This document shows positions 53,016 through 64,000 of a stretch of DNA of 64,000 nucleotides, piece by piece; the first letter of the stretch is position 1; each line of letters starts with the position of its first letter. The DNA comes from Pseudomonadota bacterium (GTDB taxonomy: Bacteria; Myxococcota; Myxococcia; Myxococcales; Myxococcaceae). A program made the translations under genes and the position numbers. The stretch covers positions 1-64,000 of the forward strand of contig JAFAFL010000128.1 in assembly GCA_023423535.1 (NCBI GenBank), read 5' to 3'. Under the pieces are notes generated by a model, which was not told where the DNA came from, made no database searches, and saw nothing but the letters and a program-made list of their open reading frames with translations.

Positions 53016-54500
53016 CTAGTAGTTCGTGACCGCGCCGACGAAGCCGTCGAGGTTGTCGTGGTCCACCGAGCACACGCGGCCCTCGCGGCCGGTGCTCGTC
53101 CACTCGGTCCAGCAGCGCCAGGGGAAGCTGACCGCGCGGTTGACCGGGGTGAGGGGAACGGTGGTGTCGGCGAGCCACACGTCGTCGCCGCGCACGAGCT
53201 CCACGCGGAAGCGGTAGTCCGCGCCGAGCGTGACCGGCTGGCCCGCGTTCATCGAGTACTCGTAGTTCTGGTGACCGCCGTGCCACGACACGCCGTAGAT
53301 GCGCGACCAGTAGATGACCTGGCCGGCCTCGCGGAAGTACTCGACCTGGGTGCGCGGGTTCTCGCCGCCGCTGGTGCAGAGGTAGAAGTGCATCGCCTTC
53401 TGCGCGTCCCACCGGCCGGTGCACAGGCTCGTCACGCCGTTCGTCGTCGAGGTCCAGTCACCCTTGAGGTTCGTGTACTCGGCCTGGTGCACCACCGCGC
53501 CGTTCGTCTCCTGCATCACCCGGACGATGGTGCCCGTGAACGGCAGCTGCTCGCCCACCCACGCGTTGATGCGCGTGTACTGGCTCCAGCCCTGGCCGCC
53601 CCACGAGCTCACCCAGTCCGGCTCGGGGAGGTAGGAGCCGTCGGCCTGCTTGTAGGAGCCCTCGGAGCGCCCGCCGTAGTCGAAGGTGCGGGTGTCCACC
53701 CAGGCGTTGTAGGCCATGCCCTGCACCGGGGTGATGATCTCCACCTGGGCCTGCGCGCCGTCGTTCGCCGCGTCGTAGTCCGCCGGGCGGCTGTTCTGCA
53801 GCGAGACCGCGAGCGCCTTCACGCCCACGGTGGGGAACACGTGCGTGAACGCGCAGGTGACGATGCCGCCTGCGTCCACCCAGATGCCCTTCGCCTCGTC
53901 CACCGCGACGCCGTCCACCGAGAGCACGCAGTCGGTGTTCGCGCCGACCTCGGTGTTCAGCTCCTCGACCGTGGCCATGATCATCACCGGCATGCCCACC
54001 GCCGCGCGCGCCGGCACGCTGATGCGGGTGACCGAGAGGTCCGGACGCAGGCGCACGTTGCCGCTCACCGTCACCACGTCGGTGCGGTTGCGGTCGATGC
54101 CCTTGATGTTCGCCTGCACCTGGAACGGCTGCCCGCGCACGAGGTCGGTGTACGTCTGGGTGAAGGTGCCGCCGGCGTTGAGGCCGTTGTAGTTCTTCGT
54201 CAGCACCTCCTCGCCGTTGCCCCCGAAGCTCTTCACCTGGACCTTGGTGATGTTCCCGATGCCCACCGCGGTGCTGTTCTGCGCGCCGGTCACCACGTGG
54301 AGCTCCACCGCGCCACTCTTGTTCGCCATCGCGGTGGCGGTGAGGGTGGCGTTGCCGGAGCGGCCGGTGGCGCGCTGGCCCTCGGTCACCTTGTAGGGCG
54401 TGCTGTTCGGCAGGCGGACCGGCTTGTCGGCGAAGGCCGCGGGCACAGCCGCGAGCACCATCGCCGCGGTCATCAGGGCGGGGAAGCGAACGTTCTTCAT
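53016..54500 (-). CDS. Secreted protein with CARDB-like domain
   Basis: A 494-residue secreted protein with a signal peptide ending AFA. The N-terminal beta-rich region (residues 30-150) has VTEGQRATGRSGNATLTATAM, and a CARDB-type adhesive domain (about 160-250) has RPDLSVTRISVPARAAVGMPVMIMATVEE. The C-terminal half is Tyr/Trp-rich. There is no enzyme signature. A role in adhesion or matrix contact is inference. ATG 54500 is preferred because the signal peptide starts there. Confidence 0.65.
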   Translation of the reverse strand: MKNVRFPALMTAAMVLAAVPAAFADKPVRLPNSTPYKVTEGQRATGRSGNATLTATAMANKSGAVELHVVTGAQNSTAVGIGNITKVQVKSFGGNGEEVLTKNYNGLNAGGTFTQTYTDLVRGQPFQVQANIKGIDRNRTDVVTVSGNVRLRPDLSVTRISVPARAAVGMPVMIMATVEELNTEVGANTDCVLSVDGVAVDEAKGIWVDAGGIVTCAFTHVFPTVGVKALAVSLQNSRPADYDAANDGAQAQVEIITPVQGMAYNAWVDTRTFDYGGRSEGSYKQADGSYLPEPDWVSSWGGQGWSQYTRINAWVGEQLPFTGTIVRVMQETNGAVVHQAEYTNLKGDWTSTTNGVTSLCTGRWDAQKAMHFYLCTSGGENPRTQVEYFREAGQVIYWSRIYGVSWHGGHQNYEYSMNAGQPVTLGADYRFRVELVRGDDVWLADTTVPLTPVNRAVSFPWRCWTEWTSTGREGRVCSVDHDNLDGFVGAVTNY

Positions 54501-54724
54501 GGACTTCGGCTCCAGTGGGGCGGGCAGGTGCGGGGAAACCTCCCACACGTTTGTGTGGTGGTTGTCGCACCGAGGACGCGCATTGTGTCGTGGCGCTGGT
54601 TTTTTTCAAGCTCGCCAAACGGGTCGAAGCTGACGGATTTCGGACGTTGACCCAGCCCCGCGGGGCAGGCGGCCTGATGGAAGCGAGTCATTCCGCGCGG
54701 TTGAAGGCTCGGGTCGGAGGCCGC

Positions 54725-55486
54725 TCAGCTCTTCAACTTGTACCCGCGTCGGAGAAGAAACCAGGCGAGCACCGTGGCCCCGGACGCGATGGCGCAGAGC
54801 GTCACCGGGCCAATGGACGGTGGGAAATCCGACACCCCGAGCATGGCGTAGCGGGTGCCATCGACCATGTAGACGAGCGGGTTGAAGGACGAGATCTGCC
54901 GCCACGGGGCGGGCAGCTTCGCCACCGAATAGAAGACGCCGCCGAGGAAGGTCAGCGGGAGCATCACGAAGTTGGGGAAGAAGTTGATCTGCTCGAACTT
55001 CTCCGCCCACAGCGCGGCCAGCAGCCCGAGCACCGCGAAGGCCCACGCCTGAAGCAGCAGCAGGAGGATCAGCAGCAGCGGCGACACGAGGTGGAAGCCG
55101 GTGAAGGCGATGGCCACGAGCCACGTGCACACGCCGACGATGAGGCCTCGCACCATCGCCCCGAGCACGAAGCCCAGCAGCAGCTCGCCCGCGCCCAGCG
55201 GCGCCACCAGCAGATCGACGACCGTGCCCTGGATCTTGTGGATGAAGAGCGAGGACGACGAGTTGAGGAAGCTGTTGTTCGCGATGCCGAGGAACACGAG
55301 GCCGGGCACGATGTACTGCACGTACGGGATGCCGCCCACGTCGCTCACGCGCGCGCCGAGCGAGTAGCCGAAGACCACGAAGTAGAGCGTGGTGGTGATG
55401 ATGGGCGAGAGCACCGTCTGCCCGGGCACCCGCATGAAGCGGCGGACCTCCTTGGTGAGCAGCGTGCGGACCCCGAGCGTGTTCAT
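54725..55486 (-). CDS. ABC-2 type exporter permease
   Basis: A 253-residue permease with six membrane helices and the ABC-2 pattern: RFMRVPGQTVLSPIITTTLYFVVFG, VDLLVAPLGAGELLLGFV, and FLGGVFYSVAKLPAPWR. With the ATPase encoded at 56525-57499 it would form an exporter for a drug, lipid or polysaccharide. The phosphoesterase gene is inserted between the two. The C-terminus is basic and cytosolic. Confidence 0.88.
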   Translation of the reverse strand: MNTLGVRTLLTKEVRRFMRVPGQTVLSPIITTTLYFVVFGYSLGARVSDVGGIPYVQYIVPGLVFLGIANNSFLNSSSSLFIHKIQGTVVDLLVAPLGAGELLLGFVLGAMVRGLIVGVCTWLVAIAFTGFHLVSPLLLILLLLLQAWAFAVLGLLAALWAEKFEQINFFPNFVMLPLTFLGGVFYSVAKLPAPWRQISSFNPLVYMVDGTRYAMLGVSDFPPSIGPVTLCAIASGATVLAWFLLRRGYKLKS

Positions 55487-55622
55487 GCGCGGCGTCCTAT
55501 AGCGCGCCCGGCGGCCGCTGCCTCGGTCTGCGGCGCGTCCTCTGCCCGGTGCGATGTCCGACCCGATGGATTCTGAGACCGGGCAGTCGCGGGTGGACCT
55601 GCAGCCGTAGCCTTCGCTGCGG

Positions 55623-56528
55623 TCAGTCTGGATGCGGGCCCTTACGCAGGCGAAGGATGCTTACCTCGGGTGGCACGAGGAACCGCACGGGGAGAATGCT
55701 CGTGCCGAGGCCGCTGGTGACGAAGAGGTGGCGGCCCTCTTCGACGATGTGGCCGAGGGCGTAACGCTGGCCGTACGCGGAGGGCACTACCGGGCTGCCC
55801 AGCAGAGGGATCCGGACCTGTCCTCCGTGGGTGTGTCCCGCGAGCGTCAACGCCACGCGCGGAGGGATGCCCACGAAGAGGTCCGGGTTGTGGGTGAGGG
55901 CGAGGATCACCGGCGCCGCGTCGCCGTCTCGTGAAGGGACCTGCGCCAGCGCGCCTTCGAGGTCGTGTTCGCCGGTCCAGAGGTCGCTGATCCCGACGAG
56001 CCAGATCGGCGGGCCCTTCCGGTGAGGGGGGACCTCGAGCCGCACCGCGCGATCCTCCAGCACGTCGATGCCTGCCTTCGTCATCGCGTCGCGGACGCGC
56101 TCGGCATCGAACCAGCCGTCGTGGTTGCCGAGCACCGCCCACACCCCCATCCGCGCGCGAAGCTCCGAGAGGATCGGCGCGAACGCTTCCGGGAGCTCCG
56201 CCACGCCGCCTTCCGGACCGCTGCCGTGGCTCACCAGATCGCCGGCGATGAGGATGAGGTCAGGCTTCGCTTCGTTCGTCGCTCGCACCACCTCGCGCAG
56301 CTGACGGACGCCGTACCAGGCGGAGCCCACGTGAAGGTCTGCGAGCACCGCCACCCGAAGGCCGTCGTGCTCGGAGGGCCAGTGGGGGAGCGCCAGCTCG
56401 TGCTCGCGGACGCGCAACGAAGAAGGCTCGAGCCAGAAGGCCCACAAGCCGAGCACGAAGCCGGGCACCGCGAGCGCGAGCAGCGCGCGCAGCACACGGC
56501 GGGCGCTGAATGAAGGGCGCGGCGTCAT
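55623..56528 (-). CDS. Membrane-anchored metallophosphoesterase
   Basis: A 301-residue phosphoesterase with one N-terminal helix and all calcineurin motifs: VLADLHVGS, LILIAGDLVSHG, VLGNHDGWF, LTHNPDLF and AGHTHGGQV. The fold is close to YkuE/YaeI types that act on envelope phosphoesters. It overlaps the ABC ATPase stop by four bases, so the pair is co-translated. It separates the ATPase from its likely permease. Confidence 0.88.
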   Translation of the reverse strand: MTPRPSFSARRVLRALLALAVPGFVLGLWAFWLEPSSLRVREHELALPHWPSEHDGLRVAVLADLHVGSAWYGVRQLREVVRATNEAKPDLILIAGDLVSHGSGPEGGVAELPEAFAPILSELRARMGVWAVLGNHDGWFDAERVRDAMTKAGIDVLEDRAVRLEVPPHRKGPPIWLVGISDLWTGEHDLEGALAQVPSRDGDAAPVILALTHNPDLFVGIPPRVALTLAGHTHGGQVRIPLLGSPVVPSAYGQRYALGHIVEEGRHLFVTSGLGTSILPVRFLVPPEVSILRLRKGPHPD

Positions 56529-57499
56529 CCGCGCCGAGGTTGCTCGAGCGCGCCCGGCTCCGGCGGACAGTCCGCGGGCGGGCCCTGTTCGCGGAGGACC
56601 TGCAGGAGGATGTCCTCGAGGCGGGCGGCGCGGGTGTCCACTTCGGCCACGGGATAGCCGCCCGTGTAGAGCGCGCGGAGGAGATCGCCGGACGGGACGG
56701 AGCCTGCGCGTTCGATCCAGTTCGCGGCGCGGCGGTCGTCGGTGAGGCGCGCACCGGCGTCGTGCAGCAACGGGGGAAGGGAGGTCTGCTCCTCGCTGAA
56801 CTTCACCTCCACCCGCTTCTCGCCGAGCCGCCGGATGAGCTTGCCCTTCTCCTCCACCAGCAGCAGCCGGCCTCGGTCGATGATGCCCACGCGATCCGCG
56901 AGCTCTTCGGCCTCCTCGAGGTAGTGCGTGGTCAGCACGATCGTCGTCCCCTCCGAGCGCAGCTTGCGCACGTAGTCCCAGAGGTCGCGCCGCAGCTCCA
57001 CGTCCACGCCCGCGGTGGGCTCGTCGAGGAAGAGCAGCCGGGGCTTGTGCACCAGCGCCTTGGCGATGAGCAGCCGCCGCTTCATCCCGCCGGAGAGCGC
57101 CCGCGCGATGGTGTCCCGCTTCTCCCACAGCGAGAGCGCGCGCAGCACCTCCTCGATGCGCTGTGGATCGTTCGGCCGGCCGTAGTAGCCGAGCTGGATC
57201 TGCAGGGCCTCGCGCGCGGTGAAGAAGGGATCGAAGTTCACCTCCTGGGGAACGAGGCCGATCTCGAAGCGCGGCCGCACGGGGTCCTCGGCGAGGTCGG
57301 TGCCGAAAACGCGAATGATCCCTTCGCTTTTCCTGACCATCCCGCACACCGAGCCGATGAGCGTCGTCTTCCCCGCGCCGTTCGGACCGAGCAGCGCGAA
57401 GATCTCTCCGCTCTCGATGCGCAGGCTCACGTCGCACAGCGCCCGGAAGTCGCCGTAGCGCTTGCCCAGCCCCACCACCTCCAATGCCGGTGCGCTCAC
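56525..57499 (-). CDS. ABC exporter ATPase
   Basis: A 324-residue ATPase of the ABC-2 exporter class. Walker A is GPNGAGKTT, the signature is ALSGGMKRRL, Walker B is LLFLDEPTAG and the switch His is in TTHYLEEAEEL. The C-terminal extension after residue 230 contacts the permease. GTG 57499 overlaps the GNAT stop by four bases. The set runs GNAT, ATPase, phosphoesterase, then permease. Confidence 0.93.
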   Translation of the reverse strand: MSAPALEVVGLGKRYGDFRALCDVSLRIESGEIFALLGPNGAGKTTLIGSVCGMVRKSEGIIRVFGTDLAEDPVRPRFEIGLVPQEVNFDPFFTAREALQIQLGYYGRPNDPQRIEEVLRALSLWEKRDTIARALSGGMKRRLLIAKALVHKPRLLFLDEPTAGVDVELRRDLWDYVRKLRSEGTTIVLTTHYLEEAEELADRVGIIDRGRLLLVEEKGKLIRRLGEKRVEVKFSEEQTSLPPLLHDAGARLTDDRRAANWIERAGSVPSGDLLRALYTGGYPVAEVDTRAARLEDILLQVLREQGPPADCPPEPGALEQPRRG

Positions 57500-57951
57500 A
57501 GCGGCCGCCTCATCTGGAAGTGCGGACCCACGCCCGGGATGTCGAACGGCTCCTCGCCGCCGTCGCGGGTGAAGCCTCGGGAGAGATAGAAGCCGGACGC
57601 GCTCGTGCGGGCGTTGCACCAGAGGAAGCTGGCGCCTCGCGCTCGCAGCGCCTCCATGCAGGCGTCGAGCAATTCGCCGCCGAGTCCCCGTCCCTGAGAC
57701 GACTGGTCGACCGCCATCCCGCGCAGACGGAACGCGTCCGCCGCGTGCTCGCCCGGTGGAGGCTCGCGGTAGAGCGACGCGACGGCCACCGGGGCTTCCG
57801 CGCCCTGCAGAAAACCGGCGAGGTGGACCGTCTCCGGCGCGTCGTCGCCGGGGAAGTGCGCGGCCTCGGGTGGATGACCGGGGCGGAGGACTTTTCCTCG
57901 GAGCGGGTGGACGGTGGCGGCGGGGACGGGCCGGACGGACAGGCGCGGCAT
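57496..57951 (-). CDS. GNAT family N-acetyltransferase
   Basis: A 151-residue GNAT enzyme. The acetyl-CoA pyrophosphate loop is in GMAVDQSSQGRGLGGELL, followed by LWCNARTSASGFYLSRGF. The acceptor is unknown. ATG 57951 gives a normal length, and further upstream codons belong to the spacer. It is divergent from ettA across 55 nt. Confidence 0.84.
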   Translation of the reverse strand: MPRLSVRPVPAATVHPLRGKVLRPGHPPEAAHFPGDDAPETVHLAGFLQGAEAPVAVASLYREPPPGEHAADAFRLRGMAVDQSSQGRGLGGELLDACMEALRARGASFLWCNARTSASGFYLSRGFTRDGGEEPFDIPGVGPHFQMRRPL

Positions 57952-58006
57952 GCGGGCGACCGTACATGCCTTGCGGCGGGGGTGCCCATCGACTATTCGC
58001 GCCGGC

Positions 58007-59680
<1,674 letters not shown>

Positions 59681-59787
59681 GTCAGGATTGACCCGTTACA
59701 GCTGGCCGGGCTTTTTTGACTTTCACGGCTGCTCCCTCTACAGGCATGCGGTTCGTCAACCGTGTTCCTACTCGAGGGAGGTCTGTG

Positions 59788-62700
59788 ATGTTGGGAGTCG
59801 TACAAATCCCCAGGGCGCTCTTTGCAGCGCTCGGGGCGGTGGCCGTGTTCGGCCTCATCGGATGTGGCGGCGGTGGGACGACCCCGCCAGAGGACGCGGG
59901 CACGGACCTCTGCGCGGGCGTGACCTGCGAGTCCAATCAGGCCTGCAACCCCGAGAACGGCAAGTGCGAGCAGCGCGCGTGCGATCCGGCCTGCAGCGGC
60001 GCCACGCCTGTCTGTAACCCGGCAACGGTGACGTGCGTCACCTGTACCTCCACCGAGGGCTGCTCCGGCGAGACCCCCATCTGCGACACCGCGGCCAACG
60101 GCGGCGCGGGCGCGTGCGTGGCGTGCACCACGGATGCGCAGTGCGGCGGCGCGACCCCGCTCTGCTCGAACAACGTGTGCGTGACCTGCACCGAGACCTC
60201 CGGCTGCACCGGCTCGACCGTCTGCGACACGGCGGCGAACGGCGGCGCGGGCGCGTGCGTGGGCTGTGTGGGCAACGGCGACTGCACCGGCGGCACCCCG
60301 GTCTGCAACACGGGGACGAAGACCTGCGTGGCGTGTCTCTCGGATGCGCAGTGCTCGGGCGCCACGCCGGCGTGCGACACCGCGACGAACACCTGCGTGG
60401 GCTGCAACTCGAACGGCCACTGCTCGGGCGCGACCCCGGTCTGCGACACCGCGGCGAAGAGCTGCGTGACCTGCCTCTCCGATGCGAACTGCAGCGGCGC
60501 CACCCCGGTGTGTGACACCTCCGTGGCCGGCGGCGCCTGCGTGGGCTGCCTCGGCAACGACGACTGCTCGGGTGCGACTCCGGCCTGCAACGGCGCGACG
60601 AAGACCTGCGTGGCGTGTGTGAGCGACGGCCAGTGCGGTGGCGCGACCCCGGCCTGCGATACGGCCTCGAACACCTGCGTCACCTGCCTCACCGAAGGGC
60701 ACTGCCCCGGTTCGCAGCAGTGCGACACCTCCGTGGCCGGCGGCGCCTGCGTGGAGTGCCTCTCGGATGCGAACTGCTCCGGCGCGACCCCGGCGTGCGA
60801 CGTGGCGACGAACACCTGCGTGGCGTGCGTGACCGATGCCCAGTGCGGCGGCGCGACGCCGGCGTGTGACGTGGCGACGAATACGTGCGTCGCGTGCCTC
60901 TCCGACGCGCAGTGCGGTGGCGCGACCCCGGCGTGTGACGTGGCAGCGAAGACGTGCGTGAGCTGTCTGAGCGACGCGAACTGCGGCGGCTCGACGCCTG
61001 CTTGCGATGTGATGACGAACACCTGCGTCGGCTGTCTGAGCAACGCGAACTGCGGCGGCGCCACGCCGACCTGCAACACCGCGACGAACAGCTGCGTGGG
61101 CTGCCTGACGAACTCGCACTGCAGCAGCGCAGACCCCATCTGCAACCCGGCGACGAACAGCTGCGTGGACTGCACGAGCGACGCGCACTGCGGTGGCGTG
61201 ACCCCGGCCTGCAACGTGACGACGAACAGCTGCGTGACCTGCCTCTCGAACGCGCACTGCTCCGGCGCGACGCCCCAGTGCAACACCGCGGTTGCCGGCG
61301 GCGCCTGCGTGGCGTGCCTCAACGACGGCCACTGCGGCACCGGCGAGCGCTGCGAGAGCAACGCGTGTGTCACCATCCCGGACACCTGCGCCACCGCGGC
61401 GCCGATCGTGTTCGCGGCTGGCCAGACGGTGAGCACCTTCCCCATCAATGCGACGGGCACGGCGCACGACTACTCGGGCAGCTGCACCAACAGCACCGTG
61501 CGTCCGGAGGTCGTGTACCACCTGAACCTCACCGCGGCGCAGGACGTGCGCTTCGACGTCCAGGGCAGCAGCGGGATTGACGGCGTGTTCTTCGTACGCA
61601 GCTCGCCGTGCGCTACCGGCACGCAGCTCGCCTGCATCGACAACACGCTCTCCGGCGCAGTCGAGACGACGACCCTCCTCAACCTGCAACCGGGCGACTA
61701 CTACCTCTTCGTCGAGAGCTGGGGCTCGACTGCGTTCACCGGCACGGCCACGGTGACGCTGCTGCCGCCGACACTTCCCGCGCCCGGCCAGAACTGCCAG
61801 GCGCCCATCCCGCTCACCGTCAGCGAGGGCAATCCCGCCACCTTCAGCCTCAGCACCACCACGGGGCCTGGCGTGACCAACGAGCACGTGGGTAGCTGTT
61901 ACACCGGCGGCACCGGCACGACGGTCGGACGCGAGTTCGTGTACTCGGTCACGCTGACCCAGCCGCAGGACATGACGGTCACCGCGGTCGGAAGTGGAAG
62001 CGTCGACCCGGTGCTGTACGTCCGGAACAGCCCCTGCGCGACGGGTACCGAGCTGTCGTGCCGCGACGTGGGCGGAGCGACCGAGGTCCTCAACCTCTAC
62101 AACCTGCAGCCGGGCACCTACTACGTGTTCGTCGAGCAGTATGACACTGCGCAGGGAACGATCAACGCGACCGTCACGCTGAACCCGCCGTCGGCCGTTC
62201 CCACCAACGATGCATGTGGCACCGCGCAGACGGTGAGCGTCACGCCCGGCACCCCGACGACGTTCAGCACGAACACCGCGCTGGCGAGCGACGACACCGC
62301 CGGCTCGTGTGTCAGCACGACTGCGTCGAGAGAGGTCGTCTACGAATTCACGACGACCGCGGCCTACGACTTCAACATCGTGGCCACCGGGGTGGCTGGG
62401 GTGAACCCCGTGCTCTACCTCCGGAGCGGCAACTGCGGCAGCGGCACCCAGGTCGCCTGCGTCAACGCTGCGTCCACCACGACCGAGACGCTCAACGTGC
62501 TCAATCAGCCCGCGGGAACCTACTACCTGTTCGTCGAGACCCTCGGCACTGCCTCTGGAACCGTCGACGTGACGGTGAATCTCAACGCGCCCTCCCTGCC
62601 GCCGCCGAACGACACCTGCGCTGCTCCGGAGGTGATCAACTTCATGGGCGGCAACACCGCGACGGTGACCGCCGTGACGAACCTCGCGACGGACGCAACC

Positions 62701-64000
62701 GCCGGAACCTGCGTGACGACCGCAGCGTCACGCGAGGTCGTGTACCAGTTCGAGCTCACCCAGACCGAGAACGTGGTGATCGCCGCGACCGGCGGCACGG
62801 GCGCGAACCCTGCGCTCTACGTGCGCTACGCAGGTTGCACGGCGGGTCCGCAGCTCGCGTGCATCAACGCCAGCAGCACGACCGGCAGCAGCGAGACGCT
62901 GACGCTCAACAACATGAGCCCGGGGACCTACTTCCTCTTCGTCGAGACCGTGGGGAGCGCCGTCGGCTCGGTCAACGTGACGCTGACCAAGAGCGCGGCG
63001 ACGGCGGGAGCGTGCGCTTCCGCCATCCCGCTGACGGTCCCTTCGTCGATCACGGGCACCACGATCGGGGCTAGCAACTCGATGACCGTGCTGTCCGGCT
63101 GCGGAACGGCGAGCGGCAACGACCGCGTGTACAGCTTCACGACCACGGCGCCGGGCACTTTCACCGCGCAGGTGACGCCTCGGACGAGCGGCTACCGTCC
63201 GGTCGTCTCGCTGCGGCACGGCTCAGCGTGCATCTCTGGAACCACCGCCATCACCACCGTGGGGTGTCAGACCTCGCCGCAGATCGACCATCCGGCCGAG
63301 GTCGTGGTGAGCAACCTTCCGATCGGTACCTGGTACCTCGTGGTGGACGGTGGCTCGACGGCCGGCGACTACGACCTCGTGGTGGACTTCGATCCGCTGG
63401 TGCCGGGCCTGAACGACACCTGTGGAACCGCGGAGGCACTCACCTTCTCGTCGCAGGGCTGGGCGCAGCGGGTGGGGACGACCGTAGGCATGGCGAACGA
63501 CACCTCCGTGAGCTGCGCCTCGACCGCCAGCGGCGTCGCGAACGATGCGATCTATCGGCTGGACGTTCCCGCGCTTCAGACCGGAGAGACGGCGTTGCAG
63601 GCGAAGGTGCTTCTCGCGTCCCTGAACGTGGACGAGTACATGCCGGCGGTGTCGCTCCGTAGCACCTGCACCGAAACCGGAACGACGGGCCAGAGCTTCT
63701 GCAGCTCGAACACTTCGACGACAACGCCATCGTACGTGGCGAGCGGCTTCGTCAGCAGCACGCAGACGACCGCCCCGCTCGTCCCCGGCGGCCAGCACTT
63801 CATCGTGGTGGATGGTGCGAGCTCTTCGGTGGCACGTCCGGGGCACGGTCCGTATCGGCTCGACGTGTTGATGGGTGCGGTGCCGCACCCGTACTCGACG
63901 TGCGCGACGGCAGGCACCTTGCCTACGAACGCGACCATCGCGGGCCACACCCTGGGTGCGACGAACGACTTCACCCGCGCGGCGGGCTACTACGCGAATG
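59788..64000 (+). CDS. Giant lipoprotein with about 20 Cys-rich repeats and PPC-like domains, cut by the window end
   Basis: At least 1,404 residues and still open at 64000. ATG 59788 follows GAGGGAGG, and the lipobox is LIGC. Residues about 64-530 are some 19-20 units of 23-27 residues of the form CVxC-x-SDAxC-x-GATPxC-D-x-AT-x-T, with four conserved Cys each. From about residue 530 come at least six domains of 110-140 residues with a FVES or Y-x-x-F-V-E core and alternating Cys, resembling PPC or jelly-roll modules. It is likely a long surface stalk. The function of such proteins in myxobacteria is unknown to me. Confidence 0.9.
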   Translation, partial: MLGVVQIPRALFAALGAVAVFGLIGCGGGGTTPPEDAGTDLCAGVTCESNQACNPENGKCEQRACDPACSGATPVCNPATVTCVTCTSTEGCSGETPICDTAANGGAGACVACTTDAQCGGATPLCSNNVCVTCTETSGCTGSTVCDTAANGGAGACVGCVGNGDCTGGTPVCNTGTKTCVACLSDAQCSGATPACDTATNTCVGCNSNGHCSGATPVCDTAAKSCVTCLSDANCSGATPVCDTSVAGGACVGCLGNDDCSGATPACNGATKTCVACVSDGQCGGATPACDTASNTCVTCLTEGHCPGSQQCDTSVAGGACVECLSDANCSGATPACDVATNTCVACVTDAQCGGATPACDVATNTCVACLSDAQCGGATPACDVAAKTCVSCLSDANCGGSTPACDVMTNTCVGCLSNANCGGATPTCNTATNSCVGCLTNSHCSSADPICNPATNSCVDCTSDAHCGGVTPACNVTTNSCVTCLSNAHCSGATPQCNTAVAGGACVACLNDGHCGTGERCESNACVTIPDTCATAAPIVFAAGQTVSTFPINATGTAHDYSGSCTNSTVRPEVVYHLNLTAAQDVRFDVQGSSGIDGVFFVRSSPCATGTQLACIDNTLSGAVETTTLLNLQPGDYYLFVESWGSTAFTGTATVTLLPPTLPAPGQNCQAPIPLTVSEGNPATFSLSTTTGPGVTNEHVGSCYTGGTGTTVGREFVYSVTLTQPQDMTVTAVGSGSVDPVLYVRNSPCATGTELSCRDVGGATEVLNLYNLQPGTYYVFVEQYDTAQGTINATVTLNPPSAVPTNDACGTAQTVSVTPGTPTTFSTNTALASDDTAGSCVSTTASREVVYEFTTTAAYDFNIVATGVAGVNPVLYLRSGNCGSGTQVACVNAASTTTETLNVLNQPAGTYYLFVETLGTASGTVDVTVNLNAPSLPPPNDTCAAPEVINFMGGNTATVTAVTNLATDATAGTCVTTAASREVVYQFELTQTENVVIAATGGTGANPALYVRYAGCTAGPQLACINASSTTGSSETLTLNNMSPGTYFLFVETVGSAVGSVNVTLTKSAATAGACASAIPLTVPSSITGTTIGASNSMTVLSGCGTASGNDRVYSFTTTAPGTFTAQVTPRTSGYRPVVSLRHGSACISGTTAITTVGCQTSPQIDHPAEVVVSNLPIGTWYLVVDGGSTAGDYDLVVDFDPLVPGLNDTCGTAEALTFSSQGWAQRVGTTVGMANDTSVSCASTASGVANDAIYRLDVPALQTGETALQAKVLLASLNVDEYMPAVSLRSTCTETGTTGQSFCSSNTSTTTPSYVASGFVSSTQTTAPLVPGGQHFIVVDGASSSVARPGHGPYRLDVLMGAVPHPYSTCATAGTLPTNATIAGHTLGATNDFTRAAGYYAN

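Noticed and set aside
59690..59725. Terminator after ettA suggested by GGGCTTTTTT
   Set aside because: A T-run is present, but only three or four base pairs of stem can be drawn, so I do not claim it.

Overview
The window is very GC-rich DNA that reads like a member of the Myxococcota (myxobacteria and relatives). The evidence is the number of secreted lipoproteins with Ig-like, lamin-tail or Cys-rich repeats, a PEGA-bearing Ser/Thr kinase, a run of three parvulin-type foldases, and an ATP synthase F0 operon separated from the F1 genes. The assignment is an inference from gene content and base composition; no rRNA is present.

Layout. 1-2600: an F0 operon (atpI-like, atpB, atpE, atpF) closed by a clear terminator. 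2650-5530: two lipoproteins and a Fic protein that looks acquired. 5960-8100: ychF, an unknown gene, and a rhodanese-like lipoprotein whose reading frame crosses one in-frame TGA. 8137-12150: a His-rich membrane protein, a TonB-dependent receptor and two lipoproteins, probably one metal or ligand uptake locus. 12250-24220: housekeeping and envelope genes, including a class III cyclase, an oxidoreductase, a three-foldase operon ending in pdxA, a DUF885 protein, and Hsp20 with a zinc-ribbon protein. 24280-28090: a defence-type island (putative endonuclease, Vsr, cytosine-5 methyltransferase, HNH endonuclease, orphan antitoxin). 28125-34920: a 1,368-residue repeat protein, an unassigned structured RNA with a very strong terminator, an outer-membrane protein and a subtilase. 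35005-44040: a large lamin-tail lipoprotein, a PLP lyase, a response regulator, small membrane proteins and queE. 44122-50585: a compact TIGR04255-type three-gene cassette directly downstream of a kinase and a TPR-PEGA-TonB receptor fusion. 50645-64000: a methyltransferase, sthA, a CARDB-like protein, ABC exporter genes, ettA, and a giant Cys-rich lipoprotein that runs off the window.

The strongest discovery is the 7697-8104 gene. It reads as a complete rhodanese lipoprotein only if the TGA at 7982-7984 is decoded as selenocysteine. A 7-bp hairpin with a GGTCG loop begins 14 nt after the TGA, its loop 21 nt after, and fits the bacterial SECIS pattern. Other observations worth following are a duplicated 28-nt element at the starts of the two uptake-locus lipoproteins (in different phases relative to the coding frame), the structured RNA near 32.4-32.7 kb, the receptor fusion beside the PEGA kinase, and the TIGR04255 cassette.

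All calls are made by reading the sequence. Family names come from motif recognition, not database searches, and starts marked uncertain should be treated so.
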